Assembly: GCA_963920765.1 (NCBI GenBank)
Contig: OY987245.1
Coordinates: 24,692,727-24,756,726 of the forward strand
Direction: 5' to 3'
Length of the DNA: 64,000 nt
Source of the DNA: Ulota crispa
Taxonomy: Eukaryota > Streptophyta > Bryopsida > Orthotrichales > Orthotrichaceae
Shown here: one piece after another, positions 1 to 11,330 of the stretch
Layout: every line of letters starts with the position of its first letter
Numbering within the stretch: position 1 is the stretch's first letter
Translations under genes and position numbers: made by a program
The notes under the pieces: generated by a model
Told to the model about the DNA's origin: nothing
Seen by the model: only the letters and a program-made list of their open reading frames with translations
The model's database searches: none

Positions 1-213
1 ACTTAGTTTTTTTTACAAACAAGGGTACAATTAATAATTTGCCCCCTAGCTAAGCTTTTCCATTAGGTATTGTTCACTTGTAATTCCCTTTATGATTCTA
101 AACTAAATGAAGGTCTCTAAATCCAAATCTGAATTTTGATTTTTCAAATTCAACTTGTTGATGATACATATCTAAAATTTCTCCCCCTGTGTGCATATAT
201 CAAATCCCGCATT
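1..213. mobile_element. Right half of a MULE-like MITE (family A), cut by window edge
   Basis: This stretch matches the right arm of the element at 14848-15641: the same order of an ACAAACAAGGGT-like segment, a CATTAGGTATTGTTCA segment, TTCAAATTCAAC, and a terminal TGTGCATATATCAA. The left arm lies outside the window, so no TSD can be read. The family assignment rests on the related copy at 33614-34025, which has a 9-bp TSD with one mismatch. Confidence 0.5.
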
Positions 214-1044
214 CATTATATGAAATCATTATTTTGTTGCTCTTGTTTTAACAAAAAAAACACTAAATTCATAACCTTGTCCCTCCCAACACATATGAAT
301 AATACATATGAAGAGAACAAAAATTGAACAACACTCTTCAATGACATAAATTCTCTTCCTTATTACAAAAAATTTAACTACTAAAAACACATAGAACGTA
401 ATAATCCACATACAAATACCTATAACGGGGGTTTACAAATATGTCATTAACTACCAATTTTGGGTACGTGAATAAGAACTATGAAAAACCTGGCCAGTCA
501 CTCCGTGAACAAGCCATGATGACATCTTAAGGTCGTGACGGCATATTCAACCTGAGGAACAAAAACTCATTCATATCCACTCATTCATTGTTTGTTTGAG
601 ATATCTTAAACCTCCTAATACAATTATCAGCACATAGTAAAGTGAAGGAACCAGTTACAAACCAATTGCAAACCAATTACAAACCAGCTGCTAACCAACT
701 TCTACGGAGCAGCATGAGAAGGGGCTCAAACATGCGGTTCTAAAACTGAACGTGGGGGGCTGGAGTCTGCGCATTATTCTCGTACGCGTGGTTTTTGCAC
801 GCACAGTTCTAGTTAAAAAATTGAGCAGTATGGCCGGGCATGGGTGAAGGCAAAATACGCTGGGGCCCAGCCAAAACGACATGCGATCTAGCCCCAGCCC
901 ATGGCCATGGGTTGCCCCCCCCCTTTGCAACCCTTTTTTCAGTTGCCAGTTGGAACTTTCTTGTACCAATATCAAATCCAAAATCAAAGTATTTACACCT
1001 AAAATTGTACAAATGAGTTTTTTATGCATCATATATTTGAAGCA
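214..1044. other. Intergenic, no gene seen
   Basis: AT-rich DNA with a slightly GC-richer patch at about 700-930. Short open frames on both strands show no recognisable domain. A short tandem repeat at 649-696 is listed separately. A TTAA followed by a CCCCTAAACATC end at 1045-1060 looks like the left end of a TTAA element whose right end I could not find. Confidence 0.5.
649..696. repeat. 12-bp tandem repeat (AACCAATTACAA-like)
   Basis: About four degenerate copies of a 12-bp unit, AACCAATTACAA, in which the third and eighth positions vary most. Confidence 0.7.
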
Positions 1045-1399
1045 TTAACCCCTAAACATCGAGAAGGATAAAAAACATCCTTTGGCTCCAAAAAAAAATC
1101 TGTATCTCAGAAGAAAACTAACTTTGATATGGTTTTTTTGCATAATTGACCATAAATGCATAGCGTATCATGGAAGGTAAAAAAATCATCAAATACACTC
1201 ATATTTTTAGGTACCCCAAGTTGTGAGAAAATTCAGAATTGTTTTATTATGTCCAAGCTGTCTTTATTGCAATTTTCATGGAATCAAGCATGTACTGTTG
1301 ACTTTTGCAACTTTTTGAAGCAATATTATTGGTGCCTAGCTGCAAAATACTATGGAAGCTAAAGTCAAGGCAGGCCACTCTGATCCACTTAATGCTTAA

Positions 1400-2330
1400 C
1401 CCCTAAAGGACCAAGCCCTTTTTTCTGCCAAAATGACTAAAATCTGCCACTTCTAGGAGGTTTAGAAAAAAAGGATTTTATGTTTTGTTTTTGAGAAGTC
1501 CAACCATAGGACCTTGCCCTAGACTAGAAGAGGTGCTTAAGGGAAAAATATCAGCTCATTCCAAATGGAGAGAAGTGAGATATTTACATCTAAAGTGAAA
1601 AAAAAAGTTTTCTCCATGCTGCCCAAAAATTTCAAAAGCATTTGACTACTCTTATAACAAAAAAATTGCTCTACCCAAAGTTGCGCTTTACCTTTTCCGT
1701 GTAGGAGATCAAGTTAGGTTTGTGTGGGAGAATTTTCAAATCAATTGGAACTTTACAAGACATGGAAAAAAATAGTAAGTAAAAAGAAGTAGAGAATGAG
1801 TCAAAACACTAAATTGTTAAGAATTCAATTATGGAAATGAAAAATGCAAATCCCAATGATGATAATGTTGTGATAAACAATCTACTTCATGTAGTTTAAT
1901 TTTGTTTCCAAAATATTGTAAATTGAGTAAAATAAAGGACTTCAAAGTTTATTTTAGAATAGAGATTCCGTAACTGCCCGCAAACAAAAACTCTCATAAC
2001 TTTCATGTCATTGATTGAAATTGAATGATTCAAAGCTCCTCATGAATAAAATAATCTAAAGAACCAATTTTGTATTTGTGTTTTAAAAAAAAAAGTAATT
2101 TTTAGAGAAGTTTTTGGGCTACCCAGACATGTAATCCTCCCCAAATTTTCAAAAATTCATGCATAACTTCTTCATCAAATGTTGGAATGAAGAAAAAATT
2201 AGATGCCCATGTAGCTCTTTGAATTCCTCACCTTCAATAAAAGTTTTAGAAAATCACAAAAAGTAGCTTAGCCATAGGTACATGCCCGAAGTCCAACCTA
2301 TCCCCCAAAGGGACAACGGTCCTCTAGGAG
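1400..2330. mobile_element. TTAA-flanked piggyBac-like non-autonomous element (931 bp)
   Basis: TTAA stands at 1396-1399 and 2331-2334. The left end reads CCCCTAAAGGACCAAG; the right end, reverse-complemented, reads CTCCTAGAGGACCGTT, a TIR of about 14 bp with few mismatches. The length agrees with two other elements of the same kind at 12120-13062 (943 bp) and 17120-18046 (927 bp). An inverted, truncated relative lies at 24640-24994. TTAA target sites and ends beginning CCCT are known hallmarks of piggyBac. No transposase is present, so the superfamily is inferred. Confidence 0.65.
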
Positions 2331-2497
2331 TTAAGGGTTAAGGTAGGAACACCCATAAGCCTTAGTGTCCCCATAACTATTACCTCTAAAATCTTGGAAA
2401 ATTTGTAGAAGTAAATAGATGTAATTACAAGGATGTTCAACATGTGAACATGAAACCTTAATGTTGGTTATGGGTACAATGGCAGTTTGCTCTTTAA

Positions 2498-2722
2498 CCC
2501 TTGAACAACCCAAAAGCCCTTTGCGGCCGTATGTTTGTCCATATATACAGACGTATTTGAGCTTGCTATGAGGGCATTCCAAATAAAATTATGCACCCAC
2601 CATCATACAACCCTTCAATATGTATGGTTGTAACACTTAATTTCCAATTGATTCAAACGTTTGAATATTGGTTGCAACCGTATTTGGTACCGTAACTCTA
2701 GAGCCCAAGGGCCCTTCAGGGG
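2498..2722. mobile_element. TTAA-flanked piggyBac-like MITE (225 bp) nested in Stowaway-like MITE
   Basis: TTAA at 2494-2497 and 2723-2726. The left end is CCCTTGAACAACCCAAAAGC; the right end reverse-complemented is CCCCTGAAGGGCCCTTGG. The insertion splits the host element at the TTTAAAAATTC site that is intact in the copies near 16690 and 31628. That empty-site comparison supports TTAA as the true target. Confidence 0.7.
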
Positions 2723-2728
2723 TTAAAA

Positions 2729-3354
2729 CTTGGGGAGATCACTAGCCTATGTTTTAGGAACCATGTGAGTTAAAAGATAGGGTCCATTTTATTCAAAGGA
2801 CAAAAAATTTATATAATATGTAGAGCTACTATAGGGTTCATGAAAGACTATGTACTTTAGTATATATAGATTAGGGTATGTAAAAACAATAGGTAGTAGG
2901 ATTTTTTTATTAATAAATTAGCCTTAACAAATAGGGGTTGTAAAAAAACTTAGTGTTGTTTGCTACCTTCCATATTAAATTGTTTTAAATTGAGAAATAC
3001 TAAGAACTTGTTATTACAAAATTTCACTTAGACAATAGCCCTCTAAATCACATGCTTGTTATTGGTTTCCAGGTGAATACCATGTGTGTATATGTAATAG
3101 AAAGTAAGATTTTTTTAATGAGTAATGGAGATAGGATAAAATTGGACAAATAACATTTATACATAAAATAACCCCATTTAAAATCCAAATAAATGAATTT
3201 ATATAAAAAATAGGATACTAGAAATATGATCTGCGTAGCTTTTTATATACAAATACGGTCACTTTAAGGACTATATTTTAGATAAATAGCCCTACATCAA
3301 ATACCCTCTTAACTCACATGTATACCATAAAATCATAAGGAGTGATCTCCCCAC
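2729..3354. mobile_element. hAT-like MITE (626 bp), 8-bp TSD GGTTAAAA
   Basis: A perfect 8-bp direct repeat GGTTAAAA flanks the element (2721-2728 and 3355-3362). The TIRs share GGGGAGATCACT and continue imperfectly for about 45 bp, including a GTGAGTTAA/TTAACTCAC pair. The left TSD overlaps the right TTAA of the element at 2498-2722, so this is the youngest of the three nested insertions. Confidence 0.7.
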
Positions 3355-3518
3355 GGTTAAAATTCACAACTTATTCTCACATTATCCAAATAATACATTC
3401 AAAAGTGCAAACTCACTACTTTTCTGTTGCTAATAGGATCCTATAATTTTCTAGATGTTTATTAATAGTCATCATGTTCAAAACCCTCAAACTAATGCTT
3501 ATGGATGTTCCTACCTTA

Positions 3519-4690
3519 GTTTTAAAATTTTGATGGTGAATTTGTGACAGTTGTTGGAGGTATTAAGTGCATGGTTGTCACATTAGACCAACCCTAAATC
3601 TCATGTTTGCATGACGTAAACATAAATGTTCAAGGCACAAACGCATGCACTTTTTTTTTTGTCTTTTTTTCAAGTATGGGCACAAGCACAACCTTGCAAT
3701 TACGCCAAAACGTCCACACCCTTGATTTTAGCATGGACAACCACTCTATTTGGTCCACTCTGTTTATCCACTTGTCCTATCCAACATCCAAATCTCACCT
3801 AATGTGACAACTCTGATTAATAAGTGTAATCAACATAAAGTCAAGGTCAAGGTTTAAGCTAGAGGTTAAATTCAAAAAAAATTCATTAATAAACGCTCTT
3901 AAAAACTTGTAGTATCATAAATGAATCAATCTTTATACATGAATGAGCATCATATCATAGTTGTTATCTTCCTATAATGTATTGTATGGGGATGCTTTGT
4001 TAGTTCTTAGGACATCCCCAATACAACCAGTACATCGTCACCTTGCACGTTGTCAAGCTGAGTGTGATGGGACAAGTGAGAGGGCCAAGCCGCTAGCTTG
4101 TTAGCCTACTTTACGTTAATGCATTGAAGGTTCCAACTTTGGAAATAGAAGTTGCTCACTATTTTCTTAGTATTGTTGAAATTTTAAGCTCATGTACTTA
4201 GAAATTGACTCCTTCATTATATGTTTCAACACAAGTACATGCTTTACAGTTTTTTTTTTAAACTTTGAGTTTTTTTTTTGAGGAACTAATAAAGAGAGTG
4301 CATAAACAAAAGAAAAGAATAATCTCAAATATGAAAATTTACAAATGGATTTCATTTTTTTCTCCAAATGAACTAAAAAAAATGAAGATGGTTCTTCAAA
4401 CCAAAGAACAAACAATTAAATAGTTTTAGATAAGTTGGAAGTGAAACTTGAACCTACCTCAAACATACTTAAAAAAATTCCTTCTAGTTGACTCATACTT
4501 AGTCAAAATGTAAAAGAATTGGTTTGAAGTAGGTTTGAGGTGGAGCTCAAACCTACCTCAAACACATTAAAAGAACTTTTTGCCTCATTATGTTGTCCAT
4601 TTCCTTGCATTGAATTTTCCAAAATTTGTAAGACACTCTTGCAAAGCTATTGTTTTTTATTATTAAAAAAATATTCCCTTTCCAAATGCA
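3519..4690. other. Intergenic, no gene seen
   Basis: AT-rich DNA without a supported coding region. A short repeat, AAACCTACCTCAAAC, occurs near 4456-4560 in both orientations and can form a small hairpin. Confidence 0.5.
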
Positions 4691-4695
4691 AAAAT

Positions 4696-4875
4696 GTCAC
4701 GCATTGGCACAATGGTTAGAGAATCACATGTTCAAAAGTACTATTCCAAACTCTTCAAAACCCCGTTCATAACGTGCTAGATTACTGGGGCAAGGCTCTC
4801 TTGTGGAGAGGCCTACAACTTGCCGTTGCATGAGACAGCTGCATTGAAGCCCAAGTTTTTATAGAAGCTCATTAC
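4696..4875 (+). mobile_element. Possible SINE-like retroposon (tRNA-like head)
   Basis: The segment opens with TTGGCACAATGGTTAGAG, which resembles a pol III A box of a tRNA-derived SINE, and a TGTTCAAAAG stretch follows as a weak B-box candidate. Downstream there is a CAAGGCTCT...GAGAGGCCTACAAC...GTTGCATGAGACAGCTGCATTG arrangement reminiscent of plant Au-type SINEs. I see no clear poly-T end or TSD, so this is tentative. Confidence 0.3.
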
Positions 4876-4959
4876 AACTCCTATTGGTACCTTTCATGTG
4901 CCTAGATAACACCTGCATTGGAGATTATTCCATAAAATATTAGGAATCAATATCAAAAT

Positions 4960-5741
4960 GCTTCTCTATTTTGAAATATTAAATATACCCTTGTTTCATT
5001 TGACATATAAAAATTTCCTTTGATTCTATGTAATAATGTCAAATTAATTATGTTCTTGGTTTCTTTAAGATTGTTAAAAACCCTCTAATTCACTTCTATT
5101 TGTTATTGCAAAATTTTATAATTACTAAGATAAGAATGAAAATTATTAAAATCAAATGTTACTTGAATGCAAGCCAGATCTAAGAGTCAAGATGTTCAAG
5201 CTTTGTATAGGTATTTTGCATGTAAGTTTATCATGCCCAAAGCTATTGCATTGACTACATAGTGATTTTGTTGTTATTGTACTATTTTTAAATAGAATTA
5301 TAACAAAGAGGCACAAAGAAACTAGGAGTATTTATGATGTTTTCAAAATCTGATTGTATAGTTTAATTAACATTCTTACACAAAATGAAACATAATTTTT
5401 ATGTTTCAAATAACATAAGGTTATATTGGATGTTTCAAAATAGTTGAGAAACATTTTTAATGTGTTCCTAAAAATTATTAGGAGTGTAATTAATATATAT
5501 TTTTAAATAAGGGATACATACATTTTTTTAATCTTTGAGAGAAATACTAGATTTTTTGAAAAAATTGAGGGGCATTGTTTTATTTTTCTATAAAGAAACT
5601 GTGATATTTAAAATAACAATAGGAAATGTTGTATCTTTTTTTATTATTTTAATTTGAATTAGTCAATTTGTGTCCAAAAGTGTTCAAATCAACAAGAAAC
5701 TCTTAATTTTTTGTTGTCTTGGACAAAGTGTTCTACTAGTG
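4960..5741. mobile_element. CACTA-like element remnant (right end)
   Basis: The segment ends with TTCTACTAGTG at 5731-5741, the terminal sequence of the CACTA element at 32664-35928. Upstream it shares several hundred bp with the interior of that element near 34230-34640, including the phrases TTGTGTCCAAAAGTGT and AAATATACCCTTGT. No matching left end was found, so it is probably truncated. Confidence 0.45.
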
Positions 5742-6626
5742 TACTTTTGAAATTTTGAAATTTTGTACAAATGCCCTTGCTTTTCTCAAAATTGTACAAA
5801 TATGCTTGAACTGTAATTTTTAGGCATTTATTTTTATTTGCACATCACTTTCTTTTCCCTTTATGCACATGTTGTACATATTTAGTTGTCCTGTTCTCTC
5901 AATCATGTTCTTTTCAAATTGCTTGTGTTTTAGTGCATTGATGATTGCCAAATGTTTGGTTACATGTCTACTAACACTTTTATTTTGGCATGTTTATGCA
6001 TGCAATTTATTATTGTGCATTTCTTAATCAAATGCGCTAAAATTGTAAAGCTTAATGGCAAATGGTGGAGACTTGATGTTGCAATTGACTTTATAATACA
6101 AAGTAAGTGAACCATGATGGCAAGCAGTAAGCGACAAGTTATAGAAAAGTGACAAATCAAGGAGAATTTAGTAAGAGTGTCCACTTTTCAAATAGCCAAT
6201 GTGGTGACAAACTATCAACAAATTCCAATATGTTTTAGCTGTTGTGAATGGTTTTAGTTGTTTTGAGAATCTTTCAATAAGGTAGTGTGCTTATAAACCA
6301 TCCATCTTAACCTTTTTCATGGTTTTCCATGGATGAGAGGATTTTGAGTTCATTTTTAAGTTAAAGAGAAATAGATGCAAGATGTAACACAAATCGATTC
6401 ATATTTTTTGAAGAATTTTGGAATTACTTATAAATTTTTAAAGTTCATGTGTCATAGGTCCCTATTTATGACCCTAGACCTTCCAAGAACCGTTCACTTG
6501 CAAGTTGTGAAGAGATTTGAAAAAACAGGAAAAATGATTGACTATAGCAATTAATAACACCTTTTCTTCCATGCATTCAATGACTGTATAAGGCCAATTT
6601 AAGAACCACCCACTACACCATTTCAC
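5742..6626. other. Intergenic, no gene seen
   Basis: AT-rich sequence without a supported gene or clear repeat boundary. Confidence 0.5.
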
Positions 6627-6628
6627 TA

Positions 6629-7005
6629 ATGTAGCAACACCCATAAGTGACACTGTATCCATAGGTGTTGTCTACTCTTGTAGTGACCAATAAATGCAAA
6701 AAAAAGTTGGTAATGGATACTTAAGTGATGGTTGTGGGTGACAAAGTGATGGTTGTAGGTGACTTGCATGATGGTTCTAAGTGCCCCATTGCATTGTTTT
6801 TGGCATCTCCTACATACTACTATGCAATTTCAGTGATTTTGGGCTTTGGAAAATCTTTGTGAACAAATGCTTGCAATTGGAGCTTTTAAATTGATGCCAA
6901 TATTTTTAATTTCCTCTTGCTAACTTACAATAATTTTTTCAAAGTTCATTGATTGATTTTTCTACTTTAGAACCCTCAATTACATGCTTATAGGTGTTGC
7001 TACCT
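6629..7005. mobile_element. Stowaway-like MITE, long subtype (377 bp)
   Basis: TA at 6627-6628 and 7006-7007. The left end ATGTAGCAACACCCATAAG and right end ATAGGTGTTGCTACCT form a TIR with a few changes. The interior aligns with the nested copy at 36690-37085: both carry repeated GTGATGGTTGTGGGTGA phrases and TTTTGGCATCT / TTGTGAACAAATAC blocks. Confidence 0.65.
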
Positions 7006-7299
7006 TATAGGCTATCTAAACGGTACAAAATGTGCAAGCAGTATTTGAGCACACTACCTTAATGCATATTGTTATTAGTATCAAAAGCATTCCCATGCAC
7101 TAAGACATTTTATTTGGATATTATGATATAGGGTTTGAATCCTTGAAGTTTGAAGTCCTATCTAATGTACAATTTAATGTTGAATTTTAAGATTTTTACT
7201 TTTAAACAACACAAAGTATGCTTTGTGCACATGTATATCAAAGTGAAACGGAAGTCCTTAATTATTGGCCCTTATTTTAGTAGTCAAATTTTCATATAA

Positions 7300-7440
7300 T
7301 GCGTTTGTGAGAAAGTAGTAAAGGTGTGTAGTTTACCATGTTACTATTTGTTTTTTTGTGAGAAAGTAGTAAAAGTGAGTGGTTTACCATGTTATGTAGT
7401 AAAACAATTCAAATTGTGTTTATAAGAAAGTAGTGAAAAT
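7300..7440. repeat. Tandem repeat, GAGAAAGTAGTAAAxGTG unit
   Basis: Two to three copies of a unit of about 55 bp that contains GAGAAAGTAGTAAA and TTTACCATGTTA. A further dispersed copy lies at 8185-8250. Confidence 0.6.
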
Positions 7441-10078
7441 GGTTTTCATTACGGGAAAAATGAACGGAAGAGAAGGCCTCCCAATCTTGACACACCACCT
7501 TGTTTATTGAGGTAGGAGAAGCACGGGTCAGATACCTACACAATGGTCTCTACCTTGTGTGAAGTACTCAAAATGTACCATTCTACATTACAATAGGATT
7601 TGATGATGCAAAGCAATATTATAACATGACAATCACTAATGCAAGGACCTCTAGTGTGACACAAGAATAAACTACAATTACAATTTCCAATCAAACAAGG
7701 ACACTCATCAAACAAGAGAGTATAATATTGTAAAAAGAAATTATCCTCATGAAATACTACATCATGAGTTGCAAGTGGGTATAGGGCATTAGTCTCTTTT
7801 TATTTGAAACTAGTGGGCTTGTGTACTCGCCGTTTTGGCTAAGGGCCATCACAGGAGGCGGCTCCCTGCAAAAAAATTAACATGAAATTTGATCTGCATT
7901 CTCAGTTTTTGTCCCATCCCATGCCCATGCCCATGCCCCCCCCCATCCAATGCCGGTTAGTAAAGTAGAAAATTTAGTTACAAAAAATTTGGTTATTAAT
8001 TAGTTTCTCAACGGCCTTACATTCTATTATTTTGACACCCAACTACCCAACTAATAGAACCAAGCCTATTATAGAAATAAGATAGGACATTACATTTAAA
8101 TGCTTTTGACCCTTCTAGCCACCTCCCTTGAAGGCCTTCTATTGAGCTTGTTTTTCCTCTTATGTTTACCATGTTATATTTGTTATGTTTGAGAAAAAGT
8201 AGTAAAAAAGGGTTATTTACCATGTTATATAGTGAAATGATTCAAATTGCATGACATGCTCTTCCTTTTCTAAGTGGTGTTATCCATGGTTTTACTACGT
8301 TGTAATGTGGTGAACCAAAATAATCTCCTTGTGTAGCATGTCAAGAGAATGAACTTCAGAGAGGACAGTGGTGTGACTATTTGCTAGTTTGTTCAGATAC
8401 AGCAGCTAGTATGCTTAGAGTTTCGTTTGTCTGGAAGTTAGCGAACTAGAACCTACAAGCATTCACTAGTATATTGAAAACAAACTGTTTTTCCTTTTCC
8501 ATTGCCCAGCTAGATTTTTGGTGCAACGTCATTTGATCTATCCCATATGAGGATCGTAGAATGGTACTTACCCTATGATGGTGGTAACCGAACCACATAA
8601 ATTTCCAGCTAACACCATGTCGCAAAAACAAATCAACAGACCATCTGAACACCATATTCATTAAATTGGGAATTTTGTAACATTTTGGGATTAAGTTGAC
8701 CAACTTAAACCAATCATTACAGAACAACTTGGGAATCTGGTTTTCCCAATTTAATGAATATAGTGATATCTTTAGTTAATTCCCCCTACAGGCTTCTTAA
8801 AGACAAGCAAAAGCTCTGACTTGCATCGCCAGATCAAAAGCTAGCATTTTGGCGTCCGAAGTCCCTTGCGCAAAAACTGCAAAATAGACATACAAGTGAG
8901 GTGCACTGAAACCCATGAGCCACGGTACATGTACTGTCATACCGTGGTACGGCCGTAACCGTCGAAGCTAGACTGCAAACGGAAACAAACGCCGGTGCAT
9001 CAGAGCAGTGCAGGCACCACGTCGGCGCTTGGTTTTCTGGTGATGTGGCATTCTGGAGCAGGCATTGGAGTGATGCGCAATCAGATGGAACCCGCGTGTA
9101 TCCAAGCAAGTTGTCTACCATATGTAGCCTGTAGAAACACCTCAAGAGCTTGACGCCAGCAGTGCCAACGTCGTCGCCTTGAACGGCAATAACCCTGGAC
9201 TGACTGACTGGGGTTGGACATACATTGTCACGTATGTCCGCTAGACATCAGTCGCTTCAGGTGTTTCTACAGCCCAAATATGGTGACAACAAATGACGCC
9301 GCCTGACCTCCTCTCGATTGCAGCACGCGTCGCAACCACTGCGGGACGTATCAGGCAACTCTACTGAGCAAGAGCATATATCGTCGCGGCACGAGTAATA
9401 TCAAAATTGCACATCAAGCAAGCGGCCAATGCATACTAGCAATCAGCCTTCTGCTCTTGCTAATGAGTTCCTCGATACCAGTGAGCTTGGGCGATCACCA
9501 CCGCGAACTGGAATGCACAGAAACTACACCCAAAACTAGTCGCGGAATTGCAGAGCCATTGAGGTCGCCGCGAGGCAACAGTGGGGCAAGATGCTCCAGA
9601 TGCTTCTTCCTGGCCCAGAAGGGCTCGAGTGCAGCAACGGCGGGGCAGGCTAGACAGGCGACAGGCGACAGGGCAGGCAAGATAAGTTCTCAGAAAGATA
9701 GATAGATACCGGCGCTGGAACCCTACTTTCCGAATGCGCCTCCACCCCCCTCCTCATCCAGCCTTCGTTGCTGCGGCTGCACGCCAAAGCGAAAGGGATA
9801 TGCATGCCCTCCTGCTGATCCGGCTCACACTGCATATGCGACACACCACCAATCTACCACACACGAGTTAAAAGCCCAGCCAGGCTCTGACTTCCCCTGG
9901 GGAACCTCCATGGAGCCTCCGCCGGGCTGCCCGAGCTCCTCCCTGCAAGCCTCATGGACGGACCCAAAATGACGTCAACGTATGCCCAGTGGACTGATCA
10001 CTCCATACTATAATAATATTACAGTAATAAAAACAGCTCCTTCACATTTCCGTCACATTTCTATGGTGACTGAAAATT
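7441..10078. other. Intergenic; GC-richer from about 8.8 kb, no gene recognised
   Basis: No supported coding region. Base composition shifts from AT-rich to about half GC near 8.8 kb and stays high to about 10.7 kb, which may mark a degenerate gene or a promoter/exon region. Open frames of 60-120 codons here have no recognised domain. Two inverted repeats are seen: 8654-8672 with 8743-8761 (19 bp, perfect) and 9129-9142 with 9259-9272 (14 bp, perfect). Confidence 0.4.
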
Positions 10079-10130
10079 GGGGGAATTGGGGGGGGGGACT
10101 GGGGGGACTGAGGGGACTGGGGACTGGTGG
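10079..10130 (+). other. G-rich tract, G-quadruplex candidate
   Basis: At least five runs of four or more G, separated by AATT, ACT or ACTGA, lie within 52 bp on the plus strand. This satisfies the usual G4 pattern of four G-runs with short loops. The opposite strand gives a serine/proline-rich open frame that is a by-product of the repeat. Confidence 0.6.
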
Positions 10131-10421
10131 TATTTTTGTGTGGCTGGTTATTAATTGCCTGTGAGTACGGATTGAGCTGATCATGTCGCTGATTCGGTCG
10201 CCCATTGGTGGGCTTTCTGAAAATGAGTGCATGTTCTTTGTATTTTTGGGCGCAGAGCATGCAGCAGCTTGAAAATTCCTCTTTTGCGGGGGCGGTGCGT
10301 GACGTGTCGGACGTGTGGATCCTGCTTTGCCTGCTTGGTGCCTTCAGTTCCCTTTTGCCAGTGTTTCTCCTGCCTAGAGTGGCAGCCTGCACTCCATCCA
10401 TTCCAGATTTGATTTTTGCAG

Positions 10422-10571
10422 ACCCAGGAATATCAGAAGCGCAGGGGGCTCATGTTGCAGGCTTGCATTGCAGCCCATGATATTATTCTACACCTGCTGC
10501 TATTCGGCCCTCACGAGGAACCTCAACCCCTCCCTGGTGGACCTAGTGCTTCTTCAATCAGCTTTTTATAG
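10422..10571 (+). other. Possible terminal coding exon (49 codons), unidentified
   Basis: A good acceptor (TGATTTTTGCAG) is followed by an open frame of 49 codons ending at TAG 10569-10571. The peptide begins TQEYQKRRG, has a hydrophobic middle (HDIILHLLLFG) and ends in a proline-rich segment. I do not recognise the family and could not link an upstream exon, so this is a candidate only. It lies in the GC-richer patch that begins near 8.8 kb. Confidence 0.15.
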
Positions 10572-10800
10572 CATGTTACGTACATTCGATTTCGAAAACG
10601 AGATCCTTGACAAATCTGGTGTTCTAATCTCGGTTCTGGAAGATTGGCTCCCTTTTCTAGAACGACAAACAGGCTTTTGCTGCAAAAGGAATGTGGCGCC
10701 TATAGAACTCAAGCCGTGTAAACCTGAACTTTCAGTAATTGAAAAGTTCTAGCAGCAACACCAATTAGAGTGCTGTTCCACAAAAACAGTGATATTTTTA

Positions 10801-11206
10801 GGGAATTACTATAGCGACACCCTAAATTGCTAACGGGACATCCCTCTCACCATGAAATTTGATAATTTAGTGCTATTCTTGATTTATTTAGTGGTGCATC
10901 ATTCATTCAAGCACAACATTATCATCTTCTTGAAAGAAATCATGACAAATACCAAAAAAAATGAAATATTATTGCACCAATACTATTTTGATATGTTTTT
11001 GCTTTATGTAACTCAAAAGTCTTATATTTTAGTTTGAAAATTAAGCACACCTTCTTTTTCTTCTTCAGTATAGCCTTAGAATGATAAAGGTGAAGAAAAC
11101 ATTTTGATCCAAATAAAAAACTAGCAAAATCAATATTAAAAATCACATTTTCATGCTGAGAGGGGGTGTCCCATTAGCAATTTAGGGTGTCGCTATAGTT
11201 ATTCCC
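10801..11206. mobile_element. hAT-like MITE (406 bp), 8-bp TSD TATTTTTA
   Basis: A perfect TSD TATTTTTA lies at 10793-10800 and 11207-11214. TIRs of nearly 50 bp start GGGAATTACTATAGCGACAC and end with its near-perfect complement; the interior is AT-rich. The element at 19939-20341 has almost the same length (403 bp) and related ends (GGGAATGACTA, GACACCC). The superfamily is inferred from TSD length only. Confidence 0.8.
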
Positions 11207-11330
11207 TATTTTTAAACCTAAAATGATTTTTTATTGTGCATTTGAGTGATATTAAAATCACTACATGGAATCTTGCGTTTAGGTTGCCCCACCCTAATTT
11301 CTCAACATTTTACATCAGATACATATCGAT

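Larger units (their letters stand above)
2341..3516. mobile_element. Stowaway/mariner-like MITE interrupted by two later insertions
   Basis: The left end AGGTAGGAACACCCATAAG is preceded by TA (2339-2340). The right end CTTATGGATGTTCCTACCT is followed by TA (3517-3518). Removing 2498-3354 restores a continuous element of about 315 bp that aligns with the copies at 16536-16850 and 31474-31786. The two insertions are described at 2498-2722 and 2729-3354. Confidence 0.75.

Noticed and set aside
1049..1395. TTAA element between 1045 and 1399
   Set aside because: The left end fits (CCCCTAAACATC) but the sequence before the next TTAA does not form its complement, so only an end fragment is noted.
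10042..10401. 119-codon minus-strand frame with a repeated SPQSPQ tract
   Set aside because: The repetitive part is the complement of the G-rich tract, and the rest has no recognisable domain.
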